From the NCBI GenBank assembly GCA_021324825.1, contig JAJPII010000039.1, forward strand, positions 1 to 64,000: DNA of 64,000 nucleotides, given 5' to 3'. Source of the stretch: Spartobacteria bacterium (GTDB lineage Bacteria > Verrucomicrobiota > Verrucomicrobiia > Chthoniobacterales > Chthoniobacteraceae). The notes below the pieces were generated by a model. The model did not search any database. It worked only from the letters and a program-made list of their open reading frames with translations, and had not been told where the DNA came from. The number at the start of each line of letters is the position of its first letter. The first letter of the stretch is position 1. Of the stretch, positions 1 through 8,355 are shown in pieces. The position numbers and the translations under genes are program-made.

Positions 1-78
1 CAACTCCAAACGCAGTTGCGGCAGCTCTCCGCACTCAACAAAGAGCGCGCCCTCGAAGCCGTTCGCATCAAAAAATAG
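1..78 (+). CDS. C-terminal end of an unidentified protein (partial)
   Basis: Reading frame 1 is open from the first base to a TAG at 76-78 and encodes 25 residues rich in Gln, Leu, Arg and Lys, ending in RIKK. The composition suits the end of a coiled-coil or helical protein. Nothing in so short a stretch identifies a family, and it could be a chance open frame. It lies tail-to-tail with the TcmP remnant on the other strand. Confidence 0.3.
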   Translation, partial: QLQTQLRQLSALNKERALEAVRIKK

Positions 79-137
79 ACCACTTTTGCAACAGGCTTTA
101 GTCTAGTCCATACGGGTCAAGGATACAAAGGCCTCGC

Positions 138-512
138 TTAAAGTTCTCGAATGTGAGGCCGGGCAGGGATTTTTGTTTTGAGGAGTTGGTTACAATCACC
201 GTGCAGGACGCCGACATTGGAATACCCCTTTGTCATTTCCTGTAAGTAAGCCGTTTTTTGGCCATCAAGATCGATGAAGTAGTAATGCTTAAGGGGCGGA
301 GCAACTTTTAGCGCCCTGACCGGACTGCCTTCGATCGGCTGCTTGGTTTTTTTGGCAATATGCTCTCCGGCGCCGCAGAAACCATCAATATAAACGTAGG
401 CGAGGTTAAGCTGTTTACTGAGAATGTTTGAATACGCGGCGGCATATTTTTCGATGATTTCCAGTTTAATCTCCGACCATGGACCGATCTCATCGAATTT
501 CAGTTTGACCAT
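138..512 (-). pseudogene. tcmP: Truncated three-Cys-motif partner protein (TcmP) remnant
   Basis: The 124 residues beginning MVKLKFDEIG match the N-terminal part of the TcmP family: the KFDEIGPWSEIKL opening, YVYIDGFCGAG, a GSPVRAL segment, YYFIDLDG and LHGDCNQLL. Full-length members are roughly 250-300 residues and go on to a conserved LDPYG block. Here the homology stops at about residue 118, the frame runs into unrelated residues and ends. So over half of the protein is missing and no partner gene is present. The start at 512 is preferred because the open frame upstream of it lies antisense-like inside ftsZ and has only shadow composition. The function of the family is not established; this copy is probably dead. 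Confidence 0.6.
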
Positions 513-529
513 GTCATTGGCATTTTCGG

Positions 530-1843
530 TTACTTCACCTTGATGTGGCGGCGGAGGAAGGTTGGCACGTCGAGGTCTTCGCCGTCGATGATTGTCGGTT
601 CGCTTTTCTCGAAGCGGCCTCGTGTGGCCGGCTCGAAAGAAAGGCTCGCCTGGCGCTCGACCGGCGTTTTGGACGGCAGCGGGCCGGTGACCGCGGGTGA
701 AGTTCCCTTCGATACCGCGGCGGGAATTCTCGGCTGGAGGGCTGGTTCCTCGACCGGCTCTTCCTCCTCCATTCCAAAGGAGGCTTGCTCCGGTTCTTCT
801 TCTTCCGCCTCCGGCGCGGTCACGGTTGCCGGAGCCGGCCGGGTGCGTTCGCGCGCGATGGGCGGGGAGCCGCCGGCCACGACGGAGCTGATGATGGAGA
901 CGCTCATCCGGCTGCCCATCTTTGCATCCACCGCCGCGCCGAAGAGGATCTGCGCGTTGTCGCCGATGTGGCGGTTCAGTTCTTCCATGAGGACTTGCAC
1001 TTCGTTGAGCGTCATGTCCTGGCCGCCCGCTATGCTGACGAGGACGTTGGCGGCGTCGGCGAGCATGCGGCCGCGATCCATCAAGGGGTTTTTCAGGGCG
1101 AGCGCCAGTGCGTCGTGCGCGCGGTTGTCGCCGTCGCCTTCGCCGAAGCCGAACAGGCAGCGGGCGTCGTTGTTGCGCAGCGCGGTGGCGAGGTCGTCGA
1201 AGCCGAGGTGTATCAACCCGGTGCGGCGGAGGAGGCCGCATACGGCTTTGACGCTCTGGCTGATGGTCTGGTCGGCGTTGACGAAGGCCTGGTGGATGCC
1301 GGCCTTGGGCGACATGGCTTCGCCCATCCTGTCGTTCTCGAAGCAGATGACGACGTCCGCCGCTTCCTGTAGCGCGGCGAGGGCGTCCTCGGCCTGCCGG
1401 CGGCGGCGCTTGCCTTCAAAACTGAATGGAAGCGTGGCGAAGACGACGGCGAGCGCGCCGCGTTCTTTCGCCGTCTGGGCGATGAGCGCCGCCGCTCCGG
1501 AACCGGTGCCGCCTCCAAGACCGACGCAGAGGAAGATCATGGTGGAGCCCTCGAGTGCGCCCCGGATTTCCTCGACGGCTTCCTCCGCGGCGGCGAGGCC
1601 TATCTCGGGATCGCCGCCCGCGCCGAGACCCCGGGTGGCGTTGCGGCCAAGCTGCACTTTGTCCCGCGCGACGGAACCGGTGAGCGATTGCACGTCGGTG
1701 TTCATGGCGACGATATCGGCGTCGCCGACGCCGTCCAGGACCAGGCGGTCGAGGACGTTGGAACCGGCGCCGCCGATCCCGATGATCTTGATCTTGATAT
1801 CCAGGCCGCTGGCCGGGGTTGTGAGGCGGTTCAGTTCAATCAT
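530..1843 (-). CDS. ftsZ: Cell division protein FtsZ
   Basis: Tubulin-like GTPase that forms the cytokinetic ring; 437 residues. Visible are the N-terminal nucleotide-binding IGIGGAGSN (about 21-29), the tubulin signature GGGTGSG (110-116), NADQTIS (189-195) and, after a long acidic, proline-rich linker (about 345-420), a C-terminal peptide DLDVPTFLRRH of the kind that binds FtsA. The T7 synergy loop reads GLIHLGFDDL where E. coli has GLMNVDFADV, so the residue equivalent to Asp212 is kept but those equivalent to Asn207 and Asp209 are His and Gly. It is the last gene of the dcw cluster, 16 bp after ftsA. The family assignment is certain; the loop change is discussed under findings. Confidence 0.97.
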   Translation of the reverse strand: MIELNRLTTPASGLDIKIKIIGIGGAGSNVLDRLVLDGVGDADIVAMNTDVQSLTGSVARDKVQLGRNATRGLGAGGDPEIGLAAAEEAVEEIRGALEGSTMIFLCVGLGGGTGSGAAALIAQTAKERGALAVVFATLPFSFEGKRRRRQAEDALAALQEAADVVICFENDRMGEAMSPKAGIHQAFVNADQTISQSVKAVCGLLRRTGLIHLGFDDLATALRNNDARCLFGFGEGDGDNRAHDALALALKNPLMDRGRMLADAANVLVSIAGGQDMTLNEVQVLMEELNRHIGDNAQILFGAAVDAKMGSRMSVSIISSVVAGGSPPIARERTRPAPATVTAPEAEEEEPEQASFGMEEEEPVEEPALQPRIPAAVSKGTSPAVTGPLPSKTPVERQASLSFEPATRGRFEKSEPTIIDGEDLDVPTFLRRHIKVK

Positions 1844-1859
1844 GTGTTTTATGGGCGGT

Positions 1860-3071
1860 TTAGAACAGGAAGAAACGGGGAAATTTCGTGCGGAGACGCT
1901 CCAGCCAGCCTCCCCGCTTGTCCGAGTGCAGCGCCTGGGCGTATTTGATGAGACCGATGGCGGTGGAGAACTGGGGGTTTTCGAAGGCGGATGTCAGGCC
2001 GGACATGGTTTGCGCGTGGGTGACGTGGACGGGCATGCCGAACAGTTCCTCGGTGAGGTGGTCTATCCCCTTGAGGAGGCTGCATCCGCCGGTGATGAAG
2101 ATGCCCGCGCCAAGAAAATCGAGATGGTTTTCCACCTCCAATGTGCGCTTGAGGAGTTCCAGGATTTCCCGGACGCGCAGGTGGATGATGGTGTTCAATG
2201 TCTCGCGTTCGATTTCCTTGCCGGCGAATCCCGAGTCGTCCTTGAGCATGATGACATCCCCCGGCAGGCAGTTGCCGAGGATGACGCTTCCTTCCTCGAT
2301 CTTGAGTTTCTCCGACTTGGCCATGGGGATGCGCAGCCCGAGCGAGATGTCGTTGGTGATGTGGTCTCCGCCGATGCCGAGCACGCCGCTCTCCTTAACC
2401 GCGCCGTCGACATAGACGACGTAATCGGTGACGCCGCCGCCGATGTCGATCATGAGGGCGCCGAGGTTTTTCTGGTCCTGCGTCAGGACGACTTGCGCGG
2501 CGGCGAGCGGGTTGAAGACGACGTCTTCGACTTCCAGCGGGATCTCCTTTACGCAACGGATGGTGTTCTTGATGCGGGTGGTGATGCCGTGGACGATGTG
2601 GAAGTCGGCTTCCAGTTTGCGGCCCATCATGCCGATGGGGTTCAAAATGCCGTCCTGTCCGTCGACGTAATAATGTTGCAGGACGGAATGGATGAAGGCG
2701 TTCTGCGACGGGATGCTCACCTCGCGCGCGTTCGTGCGGACTTGCTCGAAGTCGCGCTCCTCGATTCCTTCCTGGTCTTCGGCGACGGTGACGGAGCCGC
2801 GGTTGTTGAAGCTGGCGATGTGCGCCCCCGTTATGCCGACATAGACGCTGCGGATCATGACGTCGCTCTTTTCCTCCGCGTCGACGAGCGCGTCATGCAC
2901 GCATTTGCTGGCGGTCTCGAAGTCGACGATCTCCCCTTTCCGCACGCCGCGCGAGGGCGCCTGGCCCACGCCGAGCACCTTGACGGAATTATCCGGTTTC
3001 GATTCGCCGACGACGACGCACACCTTCGAGGTGCCGATCTCCAGGCCGACGATGATGTTGTCCTTACTCAT
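1860..3071 (-). CDS. ftsA: Cell division protein FtsA
   Basis: Actin-like ATPase that tethers FtsZ filaments to the membrane and recruits later division proteins; 403 residues, close to the usual length. The actin-fold phosphate-1 motif is GLEIGTSKVC at the N terminus and the phosphate-2 region MIDIGGGVTDYVVY lies in the middle. The last 16 or so residues (WLERLRTKFPRFFLF) form an amphipathic helix suited to membrane targeting. Its start overlaps the end of ftsQ by 8 bp, and ftsZ follows, the standard ftsQ-ftsA-ftsZ order. Confidence 0.97.
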   Translation of the reverse strand: MSKDNIIVGLEIGTSKVCVVVGESKPDNSVKVLGVGQAPSRGVRKGEIVDFETASKCVHDALVDAEEKSDVMIRSVYVGITGAHIASFNNRGSVTVAEDQEGIEERDFEQVRTNAREVSIPSQNAFIHSVLQHYYVDGQDGILNPIGMMGRKLEADFHIVHGITTRIKNTIRCVKEIPLEVEDVVFNPLAAAQVVLTQDQKNLGALMIDIGGGVTDYVVYVDGAVKESGVLGIGGDHITNDISLGLRIPMAKSEKLKIEEGSVILGNCLPGDVIMLKDDSGFAGKEIERETLNTIIHLRVREILELLKRTLEVENHLDFLGAGIFITGGCSLLKGIDHLTEELFGMPVHVTHAQTMSGLTSAFENPQFSTAIGLIKYAQALHSDKRGGWLERLRTKFPRFFLF

Positions 3072-4065
3072 CGGAATGCTTCTTGAAGCCGCCGCGCGGT
3101 TTCTTCGCGGGCGCGGGCGTTTTGTCCTTCACGGCGGCGGGCTTTTTCGCGGGCGAGGGCTTGGGCGACGCCTCCTCCTCCGGCGGCGGCGCGAAGGTCA
3201 CGGGCACATTGCGCTCGACCATAAGGTTGACGGTTTGAATCTCCTTCTTTCCGGCGTCGATCTGGTCGAGAAGAATCCCGAGCCTGTCCAGTTGCCAGTC
3301 CAGCCTGTCGAACCCGAACGTGACCCGCTCCCGCTTCTGGTCGGTGACGACCATGCAGTACATCTTTGAAAGATCGATGCTCCGAATCTGGAACCGGACG
3401 CCGTCGGCGTTGAGCCGCACGAGATCGAGCGCCGCGCGGATTTCAAACGCATCGACCGTCTGCCCGCCCTGGAAGTTCTCCGCCCCCGGCGCGCCGTAGA
3501 TGATCGGCAGATTCAAGTATTCCGCGAGGCGGCTCCTTGGCTTGATGAGGACGCCTTTCTTGTCGACGAGGCACGCGGAATCGGAAGTCGTGGCGTCCCC
3601 GTCGGTCTTCCCGGCGAGCCAGGCGACCGGTTTTCTTTCCGAGACGGTTATCACGATCTTCGCGGGCGCCTCGCGGTCGATTTCCACGCGCTCGATCTGC
3701 GGGATCGCCGCGAGTTTCTCCCGGGCTTTGGCGAGATTGATGCTGAAAATATTCATCCCCTGCCGGATGTCCGCGGTCTTCAGCAACTGCTCCCGCGAGA
3801 CGGAGCCGCCGTCGTCGTTGATCTCGATGTCCGACAGGCGGTAATCGGGATTCTCCCACAGGAAACGCCGCAGCCCTTCCCGCGCGCCGTAAGCCGACGC
3901 GGCGAGCGCGCTTCCGAAAAGGAGTATCTTGCAAAACGCGTTCACGAAGCGGTGGATGCGCTGCTGGGCGGCCTTGCGCGAACGCACCTTCACGTCGAGC
4001 AGGTGCTGCTGCTTGCGCTGGCGGGTCGTGGACAGGCGCCGGTTGCGCGGGGGCTGTTTCATCAT
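3064..4065 (-). CDS. ftsQ: Cell division protein FtsQ
   Basis: Bitopic divisome protein of 333 residues. A basic cytoplasmic tail (1-40) precedes one membrane segment (about 42-62), a POTRA-type domain with DIEINDDGG...LLKTADIRQG and RKPVAWL, and a C-terminal region ending in an unusual Lys/Pro/Ala-rich tail (about the last 50 residues). The ATG at 4065 is chosen because an AAAGGAGG sequence lies about six bases upstream and the ATG overlaps the ddl stop as ATGA; a second ATG follows directly. Sequence conservation in FtsQ is low, so the call rests on size, topology, POTRA pattern and position between ddl and ftsA. Confidence 0.92.
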   Translation of the reverse strand: MMKQPPRNRRLSTTRQRKQQHLLDVKVRSRKAAQQRIHRFVNAFCKILLFGSALAASAYGAREGLRRFLWENPDYRLSDIEINDDGGSVSREQLLKTADIRQGMNIFSINLAKAREKLAAIPQIERVEIDREAPAKIVITVSERKPVAWLAGKTDGDATTSDSACLVDKKGVLIKPRSRLAEYLNLPIIYGAPGAENFQGGQTVDAFEIRAALDLVRLNADGVRFQIRSIDLSKMYCMVVTDQKRERVTFGFDRLDWQLDRLGILLDQIDAGKKEIQTVNLMVERNVPVTFAPPPEEEASPKPSPAKKPAAVKDKTPAPAKKPRGGFKKHSDE

Positions 4066-4988
4066 CGGCGGCCTCCTTTCGCGAGGGAGAGGCCGATGAT
4101 CCTGCGGCACAACTCGGCGTAGCCGATGCCCGCGACAGCCGCGGCCTCGGGCAGAAGGCTCGCCTCGGTCATGCCGGGGATGGTGTTGATCTCCAGCACG
4201 AACGGCCCGCCCGCGTCGCTCAAGATGACATCCACCCGCGAATAAACCTCCAGGCCCAGCGCGCGGTGGGCGTTCAAGGCCGTCTCCTGGACGCGCGCCG
4301 TCTGCGCCTTATCCAAGGGCGCGGGGCAGAGATGCTGCGCGCCGCCGCCGCCTTGCGGGTTGAGGAACGGGTATTTGTCGTTGAAGTCGTAAAAGCCGCT
4401 CTTCGGCAGAATCTGGATGATGGGCAGCGCCTGTTCACCCAGGATGCCGACCGTCAATTCCGCGCCGCGTATGAAGCGCTCGACCAGGATCCGGTCGCCA
4501 TACTTCGCCGCGCCTTCCAGGGCCGGCGCGACTTCGCCGGGTTCGCGCACGATGTAGACGCCGACCGTCGATCCCTCCCGGGGCGCCTTGACGACATAAG
4601 GCAGCGGCAGCGAGGGCTTCTCGCCGGGGCGGAGAATCTCGAATTCCGCGGTTGGGACGTTCCTCTCCGCGAACCGCTTCTTCGTCTCGATCTTGTCGAA
4701 GGCGAGCCGGCTTCCTTCCGCGCCCTCGCCGGTGTAAGGGACGCCCGCCGCGTCGAGAACGCGCTGCAGTTCGCCATCCTCGCCGAACGTCCCGTGGATC
4801 GCGTTGAACGCCAGTTGCACCCCGTCGGGCAGGGAAAAATCCGGCCCATGCACGTCGATCTCGACGACCTCCGCGCCAAGGCTGCGGAGCGCGTTCGCAA
4901 CGCCCGCCGCCGTCGCGAGCGACACCGCCCTTTCGGAGCCGGGGCCGCCTTTTAGAAGCGCGATCTTTTTATGTAAGAGAGCGTCCAT
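4062..4988 (-). CDS. ddl: D-alanine--D-alanine ligase
   Basis: ATP-grasp ligase making the D-Ala-D-Ala dipeptide used by MurF; 308 residues, typical for DdlB. Visible are ALLKGGPGSERAVS at the N terminus, FNAIHGTFGEDG, PYTGEGAEGSRLAFDK, VVKAPREGSTVGV, FVLEINTIPGMTEASL and the final catalytic region. The ATG at 4988 overlaps the murCB stop by one base (TGATG), which decides against the much longer open frame upstream. It overlaps ftsQ by 4 bp at its own end. Confidence 0.96.
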   Translation of the reverse strand: MDALLHKKIALLKGGPGSERAVSLATAAGVANALRSLGAEVVEIDVHGPDFSLPDGVQLAFNAIHGTFGEDGELQRVLDAAGVPYTGEGAEGSRLAFDKIETKKRFAERNVPTAEFEILRPGEKPSLPLPYVVKAPREGSTVGVYIVREPGEVAPALEGAAKYGDRILVERFIRGAELTVGILGEQALPIIQILPKSGFYDFNDKYPFLNPQGGGGAQHLCPAPLDKAQTARVQETALNAHRALGLEVYSRVDVILSDAGGPFVLEINTIPGMTEASLLPEAAAVAGIGYAELCRRIIGLSLAKGGRR

Positions 4989-7276
4989 CAACTTTCTTGT
5001 CCCACGATTTGCACTTCGGTTTCCAAAGCTATGCCGCGCTCCTTCAACGCGACAGCTTTTATGCGATCTATCAGCTCCAAAACATCCGAAGCCGCGGCGC
5101 CGCCGTCGTTCACGATGAAGTTGCCGTGGACTTCCGAGACGCGAGCCTTCCCGACGCGCAGGTTTTTCAGCCCGAGTTCGTCCACCAGCTTGCCCGCGGG
5201 GCACGCCGCGGGATTTTTAAAAATGCATCCCGCGCTGGAAGCGGCCGGCTGGGTGGTTCGGCGTTTGTGGACGGAGGCTTCCAGCAGCCGGTTTATCTCG
5301 GCGGGCGTGCTCGGATGGCCTTCAAACGTCGCGGCCACGGCATACGTCGTTTTCAACGAGGAAACGTCGCGGTAATGGACCTCCATCTCGGAAGGCGTCC
5401 GCGTATGGAACTCGCCGCGGGCGTCCACGCACCGGACGCTGACGACGTTGTCAAAAGTCTCCGCGCCCATCGCCCCAGCGTTCATCCGCAAGCTGCCGCC
5501 GACGTTTCCCGGTATCCCTTCCATCCATTCGAGGCCTCCTATGCCCGCGTCCCGCGCGGCGTAGCTCAGTTCCTTCAACTTGAGGCCCGCGCCGGCGATG
5601 ATCCTGCGGTCGTCGATCTCGACGCGCTTGAACTCCCCGCGCACGAGATGCGCCACGACGCCGCGGATGCCGCCGTCGCGGACGAGCAGATTCGAGCCGC
5701 GGCCCATGACCATGAGCGGCATCTCTCTCTCCGAGCAACGGGCGACGAGCCGCGCGAATCCCTCCTCCGTCTCCGGCTCGATCCAAAATTGCGCCGGACC
5801 TCCCACGCGCAGGGTGGTGTGCTTGGCAAGCGGTTCATACAAACGCGCAAGGCAAGGCCCCGCGACGGCTTCCAGTTCCTCCAGGCGCTTCACGTCGGCG
5901 GCGAGCGCCGTGGCTTGTTCGTGGATGTCTCCCGCCCCGAGCGTCAGGATAAAATCCCCCGGCTCCAGCAATCTGCCCGCTTCCATCCCGGCCCGGGCGC
6001 GATCCGGCAGAAAGCGCGCCCCCTTGTGGCCGTCCCTTAACATGGCGTCGACGATCGTCTGGCCGGTGACGCCCGGGATCGGCTTCTCGCTCGCGGCGTA
6101 GATGTCCGTCACAAAGACGACGGCGGAATCATGAAACGCCTTGCCGAATTCCTCCCGGAGCAACTCGGTGCGCGTGTAACGGTGCGGCTGGAAGAGCGTG
6201 ATCATCCGTTTGCGGCCCGCGGTGCGGGCGGTGGCGAGTGTGGCGCGGATTTCGCTCGGGTGGTGCGCGTAGTCGTCCACTATGACGCAGCGCTCGCTCT
6301 TGTATTTGATCTCGAAACGCCGTTTCGCCCCGCGGAACGACTCGAGCGCGGCGGCGATCCGCTCGAACCGGATGCCGAGCGCGTCCGCGAGCGCGATGAC
6401 GCCCAAAGCGTTCGTGACGTTATGTTTGCCGGGCACGTTGAGCACGATGGCGCCGAGCGGACGGCCACCGCGCAACACGTTGAACTTCGACTGGAAATTC
6501 TCCATCACGAGGTCCGTATAGCGGAATCCGGCGCCTTCGCTTCCGCCGAAGGAAACGGCCCCTTCCCTCCCTTCGCAAAGCCGGGAGGCGTTGGAATCAT
6601 CCGCGCAATAAAACGCGCAGCGGCCGGTCTGGTCGAGCAACTGCCGGAAAACCGCCTCTATCGCCGCGAGGTTTTCGTAGTAGTCGAGATGCTCCTCCTC
6701 GATGTTCAGGAGGATGGTGTATTCCGGGTGGTAATTGACGATGGTGCCGTCGCTCTCGTCGCCCTCGGCCACGAAGAACTCGCCGTCGGGGTCCCAATGC
6801 GCGTTCGTTCCCAGGATGGGAATCTCCGCGCCGACGTAGTGCGACGGCTTCAGCCCGCCCGTGCGCAGGACGTGCGCCGCCATCGAGGACGTGGTGGTCT
6901 TCCCGTGCATCCCGGCGACGACGATCCCTTTCTTGCAATTCATGACGGCGGCGACGGCGTCCGCGCGGCGCACCATGCTCTTGCCGGTGCGGACGGCTTC
7001 GTCGTAACCGACGTTGCCCGGCCGAATGGCGGACGAGTAGATGACGAGATCGGCGCCCGCGACCGGACGGGCGTCGTGGGTGGGGTGGAACTCCAGGCCG
7101 AGCTTCTGCAAGCGTTCGACCTCGACGGTGGTGACCTTGTCCGAACCGCTCACGTGGTGCCCCAGCGCCAGCAACAGCCCGGCGATGCCGCTCATGCCCG
7201 AGCCGGCGACGCCCAGCAGGTGGATCCTGAGTTCGCCGCCCACCAGGATTTCCGCGAGAATCTGGCCTGTATCCAT
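4988..7276 (-). CDS. murC-murB: MurC-MurB fusion: UDP-MurNAc--L-Ala ligase and UDP-GlcNAc-enolpyruvate reductase
   Basis: A 762-residue bifunctional enzyme. Residues 1 to about 450 are MurC: HLLGVAGSGMSGIA (Rossmann), GMHGKTTTSS (P-loop), EGDESDGT, DDYAHHPSEI and FQPHRYTR. Residues from about 455 are MurB: RVGGPAQFWIEP, MGRGSNLLVRDGG, IPGNVGGSLRMNAGAMG, a YRDVSSLK Tyr region and the catalytic SAGCIFKNP, which carries Cys where E. coli MurB has Ser229. Together they make UDP-MurNAc and add its first amino acid. The ATG at 7276 overlaps the murG stop (TGATG); a TTG nine bases upstream is less likely. The protein is continuous through the junction, so this is a true fusion. Confidence 0.96.
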   Translation of the reverse strand: MDTGQILAEILVGGELRIHLLGVAGSGMSGIAGLLLALGHHVSGSDKVTTVEVERLQKLGLEFHPTHDARPVAGADLVIYSSAIRPGNVGYDEAVRTGKSMVRRADAVAAVMNCKKGIVVAGMHGKTTTSSMAAHVLRTGGLKPSHYVGAEIPILGTNAHWDPDGEFFVAEGDESDGTIVNYHPEYTILLNIEEEHLDYYENLAAIEAVFRQLLDQTGRCAFYCADDSNASRLCEGREGAVSFGGSEGAGFRYTDLVMENFQSKFNVLRGGRPLGAIVLNVPGKHNVTNALGVIALADALGIRFERIAAALESFRGAKRRFEIKYKSERCVIVDDYAHHPSEIRATLATARTAGRKRMITLFQPHRYTRTELLREEFGKAFHDSAVVFVTDIYAASEKPIPGVTGQTIVDAMLRDGHKGARFLPDRARAGMEAGRLLEPGDFILTLGAGDIHEQATALAADVKRLEELEAVAGPCLARLYEPLAKHTTLRVGGPAQFWIEPETEEGFARLVARCSEREMPLMVMGRGSNLLVRDGGIRGVVAHLVRGEFKRVEIDDRRIIAGAGLKLKELSYAARDAGIGGLEWMEGIPGNVGGSLRMNAGAMGAETFDNVVSVRCVDARGEFHTRTPSEMEVHYRDVSSLKTTYAVAATFEGHPSTPAEINRLLEASVHKRRTTQPAASSAGCIFKNPAACPAGKLVDELGLKNLRVGKARVSEVHGNFIVNDGGAAASDVLELIDRIKAVALKERGIALETEVQIVGQES

Positions 7277-8355
7277 CAACAACAATGTTTCAAAATGGTT
7301 TCAACAACACGTTCCGCCGCGTTTCGCGGGGCGAGCAGCCTGATCCGTCCGGCCATCTCCGCGAGTCTCTCCGGAGCGGAAACCAGCTCCCGTATTTTTT
7401 CCGCGAGGGTTTCGGCGGTCGCGTCGCTCTCCTTTAATACTATGGCGCCGCCCCCGCGCTCAAATATTTCCGCGTTGAGAGTTTGATGATCCTCCGCCGC
7501 ATGCGGATACGGGATGAGGATGCCCGGCAGACCGAAGTGCGCCATCTCCGCGAGGCTGGCCGCGCCCGAGCGCGCGACGGCGAGGTCGGCGGCGCTGTAA
7601 GCCTGCTCCATGCGGCGGTGGAAGGCCGCGACGAATGCCGGGAAATTCTCCCGCCGGCAGTTGGCGGTGACGAGCGATTCATCCCGCGCGCCGGTGATGT
7701 GGATCAGCTGGAGTTCCTTTAGAAGCGGCAGCGCCTTGATGACGGCTTCGTTGATGCCGTGCGCGCCCTGGCTCCCGCCCATGACGAGGAGCGTCTTGCG
7801 GCCCGGCTCCAGCCCGAAGACGGCGAGCGCCTCCTCCCGCGGGATCGCCGCGGCGAGCGCCTTCCGTATGGGCGTGCCGGTCACTTCGCACTTCGCCCCG
7901 GGGAAAAATTTCTCGCACTCCTTGACCCCGAGCAGCACGGTTTTCACCATCCGGGCGTTGAGCTTGTTCGCCTTGCCGGGGATGGCGTTGGACTCGTGCA
8001 GGAACGCGGGGATCTTCCGCCGCCGCGCCGCAAGGATGGGCGCGGTGGAAGTAAATCCGCCCATGCCCAGCACGGCGTCCGGCTGGAATTTCCTGTAGAG
8101 CGCCCGGCAGTGCGAGACGCTGTCGCTGAAGGTCTTCAGGAAGGAGAACAGCGCGGGCGAAACGAGTTTCGGCAGCCCGATGGCGGGGATTTTTTCAAAC
8201 CGGAACTCGTCGCGATCGCTGGTTGCGAGCGCGTCGATCTCCTTTTCCGAAATGAGGATGATCGACTCGTGCCCCCGGTCGCGCAGCACTTCGGCCACCG
8301 CCAGAGCCGGAAAAAGATGTCCGCCCGTTCCTCCGCCGGCGATGACGACTCGCAT
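7276..8355 (-). CDS. murG: Lipid II synthase MurG (UDP-GlcNAc transferase)
   Basis: Peripheral membrane glycosyltransferase that adds GlcNAc to lipid I; 359 residues. The N-terminal glycine loop VIAGGGTGGHLFPAL, GGFTSTAP, FLHESNAIPGKAN, MGGSQGAHGIN and the C-terminal RSGAASLAEMAHFGLPGILIPYP with the DDHQ-like AEDHQTLNA segment are all present. It begins one base after ftsW ends and overlaps murCB by one base. Confidence 0.97.
   Translation of the reverse strand: MRVVIAGGGTGGHLFPALAVAEVLRDRGHESIILISEKEIDALATSDRDEFRFEKIPAIGLPKLVSPALFSFLKTFSDSVSHCRALYRKFQPDAVLGMGGFTSTAPILAARRRKIPAFLHESNAIPGKANKLNARMVKTVLLGVKECEKFFPGAKCEVTGTPIRKALAAAIPREEALAVFGLEPGRKTLLVMGGSQGAHGINEAVIKALPLLKELQLIHITGARDESLVTANCRRENFPAFVAAFHRRMEQAYSAADLAVARSGAASLAEMAHFGLPGILIPYPHAAEDHQTLNAEIFERGGGAIVLKESDATAETLAEKIRELVSAPERLAEMAGRIRLLAPRNAAERVVETILKHCC

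Noticed and set aside
138-1241. 367-codon version of the TcmP frame extending into ftsZ
   Set aside because: Everything before the Met at 512 is Arg/His/Pro shadow of ftsZ; homology begins exactly at MVKLKFDEIG.
540-3086. 848-codon plus-strand open frame across ftsZ and ftsA
   Set aside because: It is the antisense shadow of two certain genes in high-GC DNA; its translation is Arg/Ser/Pro-rich and has no domain pattern.
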